Below, piece after piece: positions 1 through 8,506 of a stretch of DNA of 62,416 bases (the first letter of the stretch is position 1; each line of letters opens with the position of its first letter). The stretch is from Streptomyces sp. TRM49041. GTDB taxonomy: Bacteria; Actinomycetota; Actinomycetes; Streptomycetales; Streptomycetaceae. The translations under genes and the position numbers were made by a program. The stretch covers positions 1-62,416 of the forward strand of contig NZ_VSRY01000040.1 in the NCBI RefSeq assembly GCF_008271805.1, written 5' to 3'. The notes below the pieces were generated by a model, which was not told where the DNA came from, did no database searches, and was given only the letters and a program-made list of their open reading frames with translations.

Positions 1-1
1 G

Positions 2-1342
2 CATGCGGCCCAGGCCGAGGCCCACGCCGCCTCGCACGGCCCCCGCACCGGCCCGACGGCCGCCCGCGCCACCTCTCCGCCCGCAGCCGACGCCGCCCCG
101 CCTGGCGGGCAGGCGTTCCGCCCCGTTGCCCACGTCGGCCCGCCCGGCCCACGACCGCCCTCGACCGCACCGCGCCCGGCCCTGCCCGTACTCGCGTACG
201 TCCGGCATGAGCGCGGCGACAGCGAGTCCGCGCTGGCTCTCCTGGATGACGCCTGCCCGGCCTTGACGGCCTGGGTCGACGACGGCGAAGCGTCGCTGGG
301 GCATCTGGTCGCCACGGGGTGGATCACCTTGCACGCCCGTGGCGCGGGTGAGGCCGCCGCGGTGGTGGCAGGGCTGCGTGAGTACGGCGGGGACGGCGGA
401 CCGCGGCACCGGATGCACCTTGCCCTGCTGGAGGCGCGGGTCCACCGGGCCGCCGGGCGGGCGGCGCGGGCGGTCGCACTGTTCCGGGAGGCCGCCACCG
501 CCCATGTGCCCGGCGAGTGGTTCGCGCCCAGGGCGTGGCGGCTCGCCCAGCTCGCGGGGGTGCTCGCCGAGCGCGGAGATGCGGCGCAGGCGCTGGGCGT
601 GCTCGACGAGGCTCGCGCGGTGCGGGACGAGGAGTGGGTGACCCCCTTGGCGGCGGACGCCGTCGCCCTGCAGCACGCGCTCGTCGAAGCGTGCCTCGGC
701 GACCGTACGACGGCGGCGCGACGTGCCCTCGACGTCGCGGAGCGCGCCGCCCGGGCGGGCAGGACCACACAGGCGCTCACAGCGCTGCATCTCGCCGCGC
801 GCGCGGGGTCCGCCGCTCGGGCCGCGATGCTGGTGCTCTCCGGCCGGGCGGCCGGTTCGGCTGCCGACGCGGTGACGGCGCGTCACATCCGCGCCCTCGC
901 GGACCACGACGGCGACGCCCTCGACCATGTATCGGAGGACTTCGCCTCGCTGGGCCTGCTGCCCCTTGCGGCGGAAGCCGCCGGGCAGGCGTCCCGGGCT
1001 CACCGGGAGGGCCGCGACCGCCGCAGGGCCCGCGCCTCGCAGGCCGCCGGCACGGAGCTGTCGGCCCGCTGCGACGTCCGCCCGCCCGACTGGGCCGTGC
1101 CGGACGGCCAGGGCCGCCCCGCTCCCGTCGGGCCCCGGCTGACCAGCAGGGAACGGGAGGTCGCCGTCCTGGCGGCGGCACAACTGTCCAACCAGGAGAT
1201 CGCCGACCGGCTCGTCGTGTCCGTGCGCACCGTGGAGAACCACCTCTACCGCGCGTACGGGAAGCTCGGCGTCACCACGCGGGCGGAGCTGCCCCAACGC
1301 CTGGGCAGCACGGCCGCCCTTCAGGCCCACCGGATCGCCTGA
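2..1342 (+). CDS. LuxR-family transcriptional regulator, 5'-truncated by the window edge
   Basis: The frame is open from base 2, so the true start lies upstream; the TTG at 263 is inside the gene. The visible part is an Ala/Arg-rich helical region resembling TPR repeats, as in large LAL-type LuxR regulators. A C-terminal LuxR helix-turn-helix follows, with LTSREREV, NQEIADRLVVS and RTVENHLYRAYGKLGV. No ATPase motif is visible in this portion. It is probably a pathway-specific or pleiotropic activator at the left edge of the cluster. It converges on the aryl carrier gene. Family confident; target genes unknown. Confidence 0.85.
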   Translation, partial: HAAQAEAHAASHGPRTGPTAARATSPPAADAAPPGGQAFRPVAHVGPPGPRPPSTAPRPALPVLAYVRHERGDSESALALLDDACPALTAWVDDGEASLGHLVATGWITLHARGAGEAAAVVAGLREYGGDGGPRHRMHLALLEARVHRAAGRAARAVALFREAATAHVPGEWFAPRAWRLAQLAGVLAERGDAAQALGVLDEARAVRDEEWVTPLAADAVALQHALVEACLGDRTTAARRALDVAERAARAGRTTQALTALHLAARAGSAARAAMLVLSGRAAGSAADAVTARHIRALADHDGDALDHVSEDFASLGLLPLAAEAAGQASRAHREGRDRRRARASQAAGTELSARCDVRPPDWAVPDGQGRPAPVGPRLTSREREVAVLAAAQLSNQEIADRLVVSVRTVENHLYRAYGKLGVTTRAELPQRLGSTAALQAHRIA

Positions 1343-1436
1343 CACCCGGACGTGCGGCCGCTGCGACGTCGACGGGTCGACGAGGTGATCGGCAATCCGG
1401 TCGCCGGCGTCACCGCCCACCGTCGGGCCCGGGCCC

Positions 1437-1454
1437 GGTGGCCCGGGCCACCGT
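1437..1454. terminator. 18-bp palindrome between convergent genes
   Basis: A perfect dyad, CGGTGGCCC followed by GGGCCACCG, lies between the converging LuxR-type gene and the aryl carrier gene. The region is extremely GC-rich and there is no T-run. It is a candidate bidirectional, U-less terminator; function is inferred from position only. Confidence 0.4.
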
Positions 1455-1463
1455 CGCCACCCC

Positions 1464-1709
1464 TCAGGCGGAGCTGTCCGCCTTCGCCGTCACTTCACGC
1501 GTGAGCCGCTCGTCCCACGAGGCGAACGTCGGGTTCTCGGCCAGCTCCCCGAAGGTCACCGCCAGGCCCTCGCGACGCCACCTGGTGATCAGGCGCATCA
1601 TCTGCAGCGACCCGAGTCCCAGGCGGATGAGGTTGGCGTCGTCGTCGATGTCCTCGGGGGCTATGCCGATCAGTTCGGCCAGCGCCGACCGCAGTTCCTC
1701 GCCCGTCAT
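1464..1709 (-). CDS. Discrete aryl/acyl carrier protein
   Basis: An 81-aa stand-alone phosphopantetheine carrier. The attachment serine is Ser34 in LGLGSLQMMRL. That motif and the following ITRWRREG-x-x-VTFGELAENPTF resemble the aryl carrier domain at the C-terminus of EntB/DhbB isochorismatases more than the type II PKS ACP at 9866. An AAGAGGAC ribosome site precedes the ATG. It lies 31 bp after the KAS III-like gene and is probably co-transcribed with it. Inference: it holds an aromatic or acyl group that the KAS III-like partner transfers. No dedicated adenylating enzyme sits in this small operon, so loading must come from elsewhere. Confidence 0.8.
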   Translation of the reverse strand: MTGEELRSALAELIGIAPEDIDDDANLIRLGLGSLQMMRLITRWRREGLAVTFGELAENPTFASWDERLTREVTAKADSSA

Positions 1710-1740
1710 GTCCTCTTCGTCCTCTCTGGCGCGCGGCCGG

Positions 1741-2772
1741 TCACTCGGCGGGTCCGGAGACGATCTCGACGATCGCGCACCCGGCTTCGAAGCCGGGGCT
1801 GCCGGTGAACAGCAGGACCTTGTCGCCGGGGCCCACCTGCCGGGTGGTCCACAGGTACTCCAGGCCGATGAAGACGTCGGCCGCGCTGATGTGGCCGACC
1901 TTCTTGGTGTGCTCCCAGATGCCGCGCTCCAGCGAGAAGCCGAGCGGGTCGAGCCACTGGTCGCGCAGCGCCTCCAGGGTGGCGCTCGGGTGGCAGACCC
2001 GCGTGATGTCGTCGGCGGTCAGTCCGGCGTCCTCGAGCGCCTCGTCCAGGGCCGTCTGCAGCACCTCGCCGGGGTGCGCCATCGGCGGGGTGTTGCCCTT
2101 GGCCCACTCGTCCATCCAGAACGTGACACGGGCCTCGTAGTCCAGCTCCCGGCCGACCGTCACGGCGGGCGGGAAGACTGGCTCGGCACCCCGGTGCAGC
2201 GCCTCCATCGCGGGCGCGGAGTATGTGCCGACCGACAGCACCTCGGCGAAGCCCCGGTCGCGGCAGACCACGGCGGCGGCGGCTCCGTCGCCGAAGACGG
2301 AGAGCCGCGACGTGGTCCACCGGTCGACCAGGGGGGCGGAGTAGTTGTCCGCGGCGGTCAGCAGGACCGCCGACTTCCGCGGTTCCCCGGCGAGGCGGTG
2401 GCCGGCGACGGCGAGGGACGAGAGCATCCCCTGACAGCCCTGCTTCACCTCCATCGCCGTGATGGGTGTGCCCAACGTGTTCGCCAGGATGTAGTGCGGA
2501 GGCGACCAGCCGTCGGGGCCCTGGTGGTACGCGGAGCTGTGCAGCAGCGCGCCGAAGTCCTCGGGCGCGCGGCCCGAGCGTGCCACGGCGACCTCCGCCG
2601 CGCGCACCGCCATGTCCGGGGCCGACAGCGAGCCGGCGATCGCGACGGACTCCAGCCCGGAAGCCTCCCGGGCGGCCGCGTCGTACCAGCCGGACCGCAC
2701 CGCCTGCTCGGTCGTCACCAGATCCGGCACATAGGTGCCCAGGCCGGCCAGATAGACGCTCTCCATCTTCAT
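1741..2772 (-). CDS. KAS III-like ketosynthase/acyltransferase
   Basis: A 343-aa FabH-fold protein. The start ATG at 2772 has a GGAGGGAAA site upstream; the longer frame has no such support. The nucleophile is Cys113 in EVKQGCQGM and the first catalytic histidine is His261 in CHPSATLE. Where FabH has the Asn of GNTSA, this protein reads GHISAAD (His294, Asp299). As I recall, that GH-x-x-A-x-D form marks the branch that primes or transfers acyl groups (CerJ, ChlB3, DpsC) rather than decarboxylative FabH. With the adjacent aryl carrier protein, a role in transferring a carrier-bound acid onto a hydroxyl or amine is likely. Starter-unit priming is the alternative. Confidence 0.82.
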   Translation of the reverse strand: MKMESVYLAGLGTYVPDLVTTEQAVRSGWYDAAAREASGLESVAIAGSLSAPDMAVRAAEVAVARSGRAPEDFGALLHSSAYHQGPDGWSPPHYILANTLGTPITAMEVKQGCQGMLSSLAVAGHRLAGEPRKSAVLLTAADNYSAPLVDRWTTSRLSVFGDGAAAAVVCRDRGFAEVLSVGTYSAPAMEALHRGAEPVFPPAVTVGRELDYEARVTFWMDEWAKGNTPPMAHPGEVLQTALDEALEDAGLTADDITRVCHPSATLEALRDQWLDPLGFSLERGIWEHTKKVGHISAADVFIGLEYLWTTRQVGPGDKVLLFTGSPGFEAGCAIVEIVSGPAE

Positions 2773-2916
2773 CGTCGATTTCCCTCCGACGCATCGCACG
2801 GGTACCGGCGTGGCCGCTCGGCCCACCGCCGGATGCCACCCGACCACGGAATCCCGGCGTCCGGCCTGAGTAGCCGGTACTCATCAACGCGGCCGCCGAC
2901 GGGCCGCACGGCCGGT

Positions 2917-2964
2917 TTGACGCTCGGCTGACGGGCGCGTGCACAAACCTGACCAAGCTCTGAG
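2917..2964 (+). promoter_or_regulatory. Phased TGAC direct repeats in the halogenase/KAS III divergent region
   Basis: The 422-bp gap 2773-3194 separates the leftward KAS III operon from the rightward flavin reductase/halogenase pair. It contains TGAC at 2918 and 2929 (11 bp apart) and TGAC/TGAG at 2950 and 2961 (11 bp apart). TTGACGCTCGGCTGAC (2917-2932) matches 25803-25818 at 15 of 16 bases. CCTGACCAAGCTCTGA (2948-2964 region) nearly matches the site before the type II PKS operon at 6781-6796. This is an OmpR/SARP-style operator candidate. The rest of the gap shows no gene. Confidence 0.7.
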
Positions 2965-3194
2965 CCGACGTGGGTTGAAAGCGAAACCGGCAGAGAACAA
3001 GCTTTTGGCCGACGAGCTGCCCCCGGCGGTGAGCGCGGGGGGGCACCTCCGGCGCCGGCGCGGGCCTCTGGCCTCGTCCCACGGCTCCGCGGCCTCGATG
3101 CGGACCGATCAGATCCGGCCCATTCCGGCATACGCACGCACCGGTTCCCATCCGCACCCGTCCGCGCGACTTCCGCCGCGAGAGAGGCAGGACC

Positions 3195-3800
3195 ATGGCT
3201 CCGCCCCCAGGTCTGCACATGTCCCCCTTGTCGTCGTCCGATCCGCATACGGCGCCGGAACCGCCGTCGCAGGGGCCGCGGCACACGCCGCCCCGCACGC
3301 CGGTCGACACGGAGTCGCTGCGCCGGGTGTGCGGGCACTTCGTGACGGGCGTGACCGTGGTCACCAGCGGCCTGGGCGAACGGGCGGCCGGCACCACGGT
3401 CAACTCCTTCACCTCGGTGTCCCTGGACCCGGCCCTGGTGCTGTTCTGCCTGCACCGCGCCTCCCGGCTCCGCGCGGTCGTGGAGGAGTCGCGGGCGTAC
3501 GCCGTGAATCTGCTGGCCGCCGAGCAGGAGCCGTTGGCCAGGGCGTTCGCCGGCCGGGCCACGGCCTCGCTGGACGAGACGCCGCACCACTCGGCGCGGA
3601 CCGGAGTGCCCGTACTCGGCGGCGTCGTCGGCTATCTCTCCTGCCACCTGGTCAACACCGTCGAGGCCGGCGACCACACGGTCTTCGTCGGCGAGGTCGT
3701 CGAGCTCGGCGTGCCCGGCGCCGACGAGGAGCCCCTGGTCTTCTTCCGCGGGGAGCTGGGCCCGCTTCACCGCCACCTGTCCACCACCGAAAGGTTCTGA
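3195..3800 (+). CDS. Flavin reductase (HpaC/DIM6 type)
   Basis: A 201-aa protein with the FMN-binding flavin-reductase fold: LRRVCGHFVTGVTVVT, then TTVNSFTSVSLDPALVLFC, then AYAVNLLA. It should reduce FAD or FMN with NAD(P)H and pass free reduced flavin to a partner. The halogenase starts 2 bp downstream, so it is almost certainly that partner. The first 40 residues are Pro-rich and disordered; a downstream ATG at 3219 is an alternative start. It lies downstream of the TGAC repeat array. Confident in family and partner. Confidence 0.88.
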   Translation: MAPPPGLHMSPLSSSDPHTAPEPPSQGPRHTPPRTPVDTESLRRVCGHFVTGVTVVTSGLGERAAGTTVNSFTSVSLDPALVLFCLHRASRLRAVVEESRAYAVNLLAAEQEPLARAFAGRATASLDETPHHSARTGVPVLGGVVGYLSCHLVNTVEAGDHTVFVGEVVELGVPGADEEPLVFFRGELGPLHRHLSTTERF

Positions 3801-3801
3801 C

Positions 3802-5427
3802 GTGAACTCCATCAGCAGGGAACCGCAGCACGACACGCGCGGCGAGCGCTACGACGTGGCCGTCCTCGGCGCGGGCATGGCCGGCGGAACGCTCGGCGCG
3901 GTGCTCGCCCGAAACGGTGTGAAGGTGCTGCTCATCGACGCCGGGGTGCATCCACGCTTCGCGGTGGGCGAGTCCACCATCCCGTACACCTCGACCCTCA
4001 CCAGGATCATCGCCGAGCGGTACGACGTTCCCGAGATCGCGCCGCTCGCCGGCTTCCGCGGCATCCAGGAAAAGGTCTCGCCGATGAGCGGCCGGAAGCA
4101 GAACTTCGGGTTCGTGTACCACCAGGAAGGCCGGCCCCAGGACCCGGAGAAGGTCAACCAGCTGGTCGTCCCCGAGTGGCAGCGCACCGAGAGTCATCTG
4201 TTCCGGCAGGACATCGACGCGTATCTGTTCCACCTGGCGGCGGTGTACGGCGCCGAGCCGAGGCTCGCCACCCGGATTCAGGACATCGAGACCGGCGAGG
4301 ACGGCGTCCTGCTCCGCTCGGACCGGGGCGAGGAGTTCCACGCGGAGTACCTGGTGGACTGCAGCGGCTTCCGCTCGCCTGTCGCGGACGCCTTCGGGCT
4401 GCGGGAGGAGCCCACCCGCGCACGGCACCACTCCCGCACGCTCTTCACCCACATGGTGAATGTCACGCCCTTCGACGACACCGAGGCGGCCTCGGCGCAC
4501 AAGCAGCCCAGTCCCTGGCACCACGGCACGCTCCACCACGTGTTCGACGGCGGCTGGTTGTGGGTCATACCGTTCGACAACCACGAGGACGCGATGAGCC
4601 CGCTGTGCAGCGTGGGGCTCACCCTGGACGAGCGGGTCTTCCCGAAGCCCGACATGCCACCGCAGGAGGAGTTCGACGCGTTCCTGCGCCGGTTCCCGCA
4701 GATCGCCGAGCAGTTCACCGACGCCAGGGCGGTGCGCCCCTGGGTGGCCACGGGACGGCTGCAGTACTCCGCGACGCGCACCGTGGGGGAGCGGTACTGC
4801 CTCACCGCGCACGCGGCCGGGTTCATCGACGCGCTGTACTCGCGCGGGCTGACCAACACGCTCGAGGTCGTCAACTCCCTTGCCTGGCGGCTGATCGAGG
4901 CATCGCGGGACGGCGACTGGTCCACGGAGCGGTTCATGTACATCGACAGCCTCCAGCAGGGGCTGTTCGACGTGCACGACGACCTGGTCTACAGCTCGTT
5001 CGTCGGCTTCCGGCACTACGACCTGTGGAACGCGGTGTCGCGGGTGTGGAAGGCGACGAGCATCCTGCCCACGATGACGCTGGAGCGTGCCTACCGCACC
5101 TTCGTCGAGACCCGGGACGACGACGTGCTGCGCGAGCTGGAGACGCGTACGACCCCGGGCCTGCCGGACCCCGTGGGCCATGACGTCGGCGGGTTGCTGA
5201 GCTACACGCGCCAGCTCTGCGAGGAGGTGGAGTCGGGTGCGCTGCCTCCCGGTGAGGCCGCGTTGAGCGTGTTCGCCCGAATCCGGCAGACCGACGCGCT
5301 GCCCGCGCCGTTCGCCCTGGGCGACCCCGACAACCGCTGCTTCGAGGCGACCCCCGACCTCATGCGCAAGACGGCCGAGTGGGGCCGGGAGGAGGCGCCG
5401 GAGCACATCAGGCCGCTGTTCTCCTAG
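3802..5427 (+). CDS. Flavin-dependent halogenase
   Basis: A 541-aa FAD-dependent halogenase starting at GTG behind AAAGG. The dinucleotide motif is GAGMAGG (residues 24-30), followed by VGESTIP (55-61). The halogenase signature GWLWVIP is at 251-257. Lys99 in GRKQNFGF is a candidate for the catalytic lysine that carries HOCl or chloramine. Overall it resembles the CtcP-like branch acting on aromatic polyketides or carrier-bound phenols rather than free tryptophan. The substrate could be the angucycline or the phenazine. A bromide-using or hydroxylating variant cannot be excluded. Confidence 0.85.
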   Translation: MNSISREPQHDTRGERYDVAVLGAGMAGGTLGAVLARNGVKVLLIDAGVHPRFAVGESTIPYTSTLTRIIAERYDVPEIAPLAGFRGIQEKVSPMSGRKQNFGFVYHQEGRPQDPEKVNQLVVPEWQRTESHLFRQDIDAYLFHLAAVYGAEPRLATRIQDIETGEDGVLLRSDRGEEFHAEYLVDCSGFRSPVADAFGLREEPTRARHHSRTLFTHMVNVTPFDDTEAASAHKQPSPWHHGTLHHVFDGGWLWVIPFDNHEDAMSPLCSVGLTLDERVFPKPDMPPQEEFDAFLRRFPQIAEQFTDARAVRPWVATGRLQYSATRTVGERYCLTAHAAGFIDALYSRGLTNTLEVVNSLAWRLIEASRDGDWSTERFMYIDSLQQGLFDVHDDLVYSSFVGFRHYDLWNAVSRVWKATSILPTMTLERAYRTFVETRDDDVLRELETRTTPGLPDPVGHDVGGLLSYTRQLCEEVESGALPPGEAALSVFARIRQTDALPAPFALGDPDNRCFEATPDLMRKTAEWGREEAPEHIRPLFS

Positions 5428-5609
5428 CACCGGAGGATGCTTCTACCGCATCACACGGGCGCCGCGTAGGGACTTTCCGGCCGATTGCGCGCTTACGCTC
5501 CGGCAGTATCGATTTAGCGTTCAACCAGTGCCTTGAAATCGCTTCCGCGGGCCGGTGGGCCGCTGGTCGGTGACGTGCTGAGGGTGTGTCGCCTCGATGT
5601 CATTCTGGC

Positions 5610-5640
5610 TTGAAGCGCTGATATGAGCGTTTGTTATGCT
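5610..5640 (+). promoter_or_regulatory. Possible promoter for the OmpR-type regulator
   Basis: The 372-bp gap 5428-5799 is less GC-rich than its surroundings and holds no gene. TTGAAG at 5610-5615 and TTATGC at 5634-5639 are 18 bp apart, a weak sigma-70-like pair upstream of the regulator start at 5800. No TGAC array is seen here, so autoregulation through that motif is not supported. Confidence 0.3.
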
Positions 5641-5720
5641 GCGGAATTGTGATGCGGGGGAAGCGTGCACATCACTCGAGGCTGATCCGCCCCGTGTGAA
5701 TGTCATCCATCCAGGCTGGC

Positions 5721-5739
5721 CTGGAATCCATGATTCCAG
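5721..5739. promoter_or_regulatory. Perfect inverted repeat (operator candidate) before the regulator
   Basis: CTGGAATC (5721-5728), a 3-bp spacer CAT, and GATTCCAG (5732-5739) form a perfect 8-bp inverted repeat. It lies about 60 bp before the regulator start and downstream of the possible promoter. The size and symmetry suit a dimeric repressor such as a TetR-family protein. No such gene is in the window, so the binding protein is unknown. Confidence 0.5.
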
Positions 5740-5799
5740 CGTATGCGCTCCCCGTCGGTCCTCAGTGCGCTATGCGGACTACCGAAAAAGGGGGAGAAG

Positions 5800-6576
5800 A
5801 TGAGTGGCTCTGACCTGATGAATTCTCATCTGCCGGTAATGTCCGGTACGGGGAGGTCAGGCATGACCGAAGAGGAGGTGAAGGCGCCGCGCCGACAGGC
5901 GGTGCCCACATCACCCGCCGTCTGGCGGGTGCTCGTCGTGGAGAGCGACACGGAGGACGCCGAGTCCCTGGTGAAGGGTTTACAGCGGCACGGTCACGAG
6001 GTCCGCCGGGTGGAGACGGGGATCGCCGCACTGCGCGCGTACGACAACGCCGACATCGTGCTGCTCGACCTGGAGCTGCCCGACCTGGACGGTCTGGAGG
6101 TCTGTCGCCGGGTCCGCTCGGCCGGCACCACCCCGGTCATCGCGGTCACCGCCCGAGGGGCCGAACTCGACCGTGTGCTCGGGCTGCAGGCGGGAGCCGA
6201 CGACTATCTCGTCAAGCCCTACGGCTTCCGGGAACTCCTGGCCCGTATGGACGCCGTCATGCGGCGCGTGCAGGCGCACACCGTCGCTCCGCCGGTCATC
6301 TCGCACGGTGCTCTGCGGATCGACGCGGCCGCTCGCCAGGTCAGCCTCGACGGCCGTCGGATCGATGTCACTCGCAAAGAGTTCGATCTGCTCTACCTTC
6401 TCGCCTCCCAGCCCGACACGGTCGTCCCCCGCAAGCGGATCATGAAGGAGGTCTGGGGCGACGTCTGGTCCCGTCGCACCATCGATACCCATGTCAGCAG
6501 CCTCCGCAACAAACTCGGCGCGAGTGACTGGATACTGACGGTGCGCGGTATCGGCTTCCAGCTCGGCGGCGGGTGA
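5800..6576 (+). CDS. OmpR-family response regulator (atypical receiver), likely cluster activator
   Basis: A 258-aa protein; ATG 5800 follows GGGGGAG. Receiver domain about residues 43-155, winged-helix DNA-binding domain about 165-257 (TRKEFDLLYLLA, RRTIDTHVSSLRNKLG). The phospho-acceptor Asp in LLDLELPDLDG, the Thr of AVTARG and the Lys of LVKPYG are present. The acidic pair normally at the start reads ESD, one acid replaced by Ser, as in atypical regulators such as JadR1. No kinase gene is adjacent. Leu61 is encoded by TTA at 5980, predicting bldA dependence. OmpR/PhoB proteins bind 11-bp direct repeats, so the TGAC arrays are natural targets. Confidence 0.85.
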   Translation: MSGSDLMNSHLPVMSGTGRSGMTEEEVKAPRRQAVPTSPAVWRVLVVESDTEDAESLVKGLQRHGHEVRRVETGIAALRAYDNADIVLLDLELPDLDGLEVCRRVRSAGTTPVIAVTARGAELDRVLGLQAGADDYLVKPYGFRELLARMDAVMRRVQAHTVAPPVISHGALRIDAAARQVSLDGRRIDVTRKEFDLLYLLASQPDTVVPRKRIMKEVWGDVWSRRTIDTHVSSLRNKLGASDWILTVRGIGFQLGGG

Positions 6577-6633
6577 ACGGATATTCACAAAACCTCCGGG
6601 ACGTGGTCGTGATGTGCGTCCCCCGTGTTGATA

Positions 6634-6677
6634 CCGGCCCCCGAGGTGCGTCCTCGGGGGCCGGTTCCGTCGTTTTT
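6634..6677 (+). terminator. Strong intrinsic terminator after the regulator
   Basis: CCGGCCCCCGAGG (6634-6646) and CCTCGGGGGCCGG (6652-6664) form a perfect 13-bp stem with a 5-nt loop. TTCCGTCGTTTTT follows. It isolates the regulator transcript from the polyketide operon promoter just downstream. Confidence 0.88.
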
Positions 6678-6709
6678 CTAAAGCTTTGACTTTGCCCGCA
6701 GGGGCCGTT

Positions 6710-6735
6710 TGACGGAACTCTGACACAGGCATGAC
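6710..6735 (+). promoter_or_regulatory. Upstream TGAC triplet before the type II PKS operon
   Basis: TGAC occurs at 6710, 6721 and 6732, exactly 11 bp apart, within the 323-bp gap 6577-6899. A same-face array of this period is typical of tandem binding by winged-helix activators. It lies about 50 bp upstream of a second array. Confidence 0.7.
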
Positions 6736-6771
6736 GGGCCCCCGAATCCCGCGCGTGGACGGCCCTGGATA

Positions 6772-6841
6772 TGACGGAACCTGACCTTGCTCTGAATGAG
6801 ATTTCCTTGTCCCCGGGTCCCTGACCGGCGAACCTTGTGGA
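6772..6841 (+). promoter_or_regulatory. Core promoter region of the angucycline operon, matching the phenazine promoter
   Basis: TGAC at 6772, TGAC at 6782 and TGAA at 6793 (spacings 10 and 11) are followed 10 bp later by TTCCTTGTCC (6803-6812) and then CTTGTGGA (6834-6841). The same elements in the same order and almost the same spacing stand before phzB at 25855-25925. No canonical -10 is evident. TTGTCC sits where SARP-type promoters carry it, 8 bp after the last heptamer. Confidence 0.72.
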
Positions 6842-6899
6842 CAGGTTCCGGCGCGCTCTTCCACGGCGCTTTCGACGTGAGCTCAGAAGGAGAGAGACC

Positions 6900-7229
6900 T
6901 TGCACAGCACTCTGATCGTGGCGCGGATGCAGCCCGCCGCGAGCGACGACGTCGCCGGGCTGTTCGCCGACTTCGACGCCACGGTGATGCCGCACCGCAT
7001 GGGAACGCGCCGCCGCCAGCTCTTCTCGTACCGGGGGCTGTACTTCCACCTCCAGGACTTCGACTCCGACAACGGCGGCGAGCGGATCGAGGAGGCCAAG
7101 ACGGACCCCCGTTTCGTGCGCGTCAGCGAGGACCTCAAGCCCTACATCGAGGCATACGACCCCCAGACCTGGCGCTCGCCCGCCGACGCCATGGCGACCC
7201 GCTTCTACCACTGGGAGGCCGGAGCATGA
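6900..7229 (+). CDS. TcmI-family polyketide cyclase
   Basis: A 109-aa protein, the usual TcmI/JadI/UrdF length. The start is TTG at 6900, behind GAAGGAGAG; upstream in-frame codons have no ribosome site. Family features are TLIVARM at the N-terminus, [22 protein letters not shown] in the middle and [14 protein letters not shown]. It acts on the enzyme-bound polyphenol to close later rings of the benz[a]anthracene skeleton. First gene of the operon; it overlaps KS-alpha by 4 bp. This cyclase-KS-KS-ACP-KR-aromatase order is that of urdamycin/jadomycin-type clusters. Confidence 0.9.
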   Translation: MHSTLIVARMQPAASDDVAGLFADFDATVMPHRMGTRRRQLFSYRGLYFHLQDFDSDNGGERIEEAKTDPRFVRVSEDLKPYIEAYDPQTWRSPADAMATRFYHWEAGA

Positions 7230-8506
7230 GCGGCCGGCGCGTCGCCATCACCGGGATGGAGGTCCTCGCTCCCGGTGGTATCGGCGTCGAACGGTTCTGG
7301 AACCTGCTCAGCGAGGGCCGCACCGCGACCCGCGGCATCACCTTCTTCGACCCCGCGCCGTTCCGCTCCCGGGTCGCCGCGGAGATGGACTTCGACCCGG
7401 AGGCCCACGGGCTGACACCGCAGGAGATCCGCCGCATGGACCGGGCCGCGCAGTTCGCCGTGGTCGCGGCCCGCGCCGCGGTCACCGACAGCGGCATCGA
7501 CCTGGACGGACTCGATCCGTGCCGTGTCGGGGTCACCGTCGGCAGCGCCGTCGGCGCCACCATGAGCCTGGACCGGGAGTACCGCGTCGTCAGCGACGGC
7601 GGCCGGCTCGACCTGGTCGACCACACCTACGCCGTGCCGCACCTCTTCGACGCCATGGTGCCCAGCTCCTTCGTCGCCGAAGTGGCCTGGGCCGTCGGCG
7701 CCGAGGGCCCCGCCGCCATGGTGTCCACCGGCTGCACCTCCGGCATCGACTCGGTCGGGTACGCCGTCGAGCTGATCCGCGAGGGCACCGCCGACATCAT
7801 GATCGCCGGCTCCTCCGACGCCCCCATCTCACCGATCACCATGGCCTGCTTCGACGCCATCAAGGCGACCACACCCCGCGACGACGAACCCGAACGGGCC
7901 TCCCGACCCTTCGACGCGACCCGCAACGGCTTCGTCCTCGGCGAGGGCTGCGCCGTCTTCGTCCTGGAGGAGCTGGAGAGCGCCCGACGGCGCGGCGCCC
8001 ACGTCTACGCGGAGATCGCCGGCTACGCCACCCGCAGCAACGCCTACCACATGACCGGACTGCGCCCGGACGGCGCCGAGATGGCGGAGGCCATCCGGTC
8101 CGCGCTGGACGAGGCCGCGCTCGACGCCGAGGACATCCACTACGTCAACGCGCACGGCTCCGGCACCAAGCAGAACGACCGCCACGAGACCGCCGCGTTC
8201 AAGAAGAGCCTCGGCGACCACGCGTACCGGACCCCGGTCAGCTCCATCAAGTCGATGGTCGGGCACTCGCTGGGCGCCATCGGCTCCCTCGAGATCGCCG
8301 CCAGCGCCCTCGCCATGGAACACGGCGTCGTACCGCCGACGGCGAATCTGACCAGCCCCGACCCGGAGTGCGACTTGGACTACGTACCCCTGACCGCACG
8401 CGAACAGACCACGGATGCCGTGCTCACGGTGGGCAGCGGCTTCGGCGGCTTCCAGAGCGCCATGGTGCTGGCCCGGCCCGACCGGCCGGGGAGGGCGGCC
8501 GCATGA
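7226..8506 (+). CDS. Type II PKS ketosynthase alpha
   Basis: A 426-aa condensing enzyme that elongates the ACP-bound poly-beta-ketone with KS-beta. Active-site Cys170 lies in [13 protein letters not shown]. The catalytic histidines are in [12 protein letters not shown] and [11 protein letters not shown]. Length and motifs match KS-alpha subunits such as UrdA and JadA. It is coupled to KS-beta by an ATGA overlap, as needed for a 1:1 heterodimer. Chain length cannot be read from this subunit. The angucycline assignment (decaketide) rests on the surrounding genes. Confidence 0.96.
   Translation: MSGRRVAITGMEVLAPGGIGVERFWNLLSEGRTATRGITFFDPAPFRSRVAAEMDFDPEAHGLTPQEIRRMDRAAQFAVVAARAAVTDSGIDLDGLDPCRVGVTVGSAVGATMSLDREYRVVSDGGRLDLVDHTYAVPHLFDAMVPSSFVAEVAWAVGAEGPAAMVSTGCTSGIDSVGYAVELIREGTADIMIAGSSDAPISPITMACFDAIKATTPRDDEPERASRPFDATRNGFVLGEGCAVFVLEELESARRRGAHVYAEIAGYATRSNAYHMTGLRPDGAEMAEAIRSALDEAALDAEDIHYVNAHGSGTKQNDRHETAAFKKSLGDHAYRTPVSSIKSMVGHSLGAIGSLEIAASALAMEHGVVPPTANLTSPDPECDLDYVPLTAREQTTDAVLTVGSGFGGFQSAMVLARPDRPGRAAA

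Noticed and set aside
1706..3562. 618-codon open frame on the minus strand
   Set aside because: Its product is Arg/Gly/Pro-rich without domains and it covers the KAS III gene in another frame; a high-GC shadow.
5572..5584. TGAC/TGAG pair as an extra operator before the regulator
   Set aside because: Spacing is 8 bp, not 10-11, and the flanking bases do not match the other arrays.
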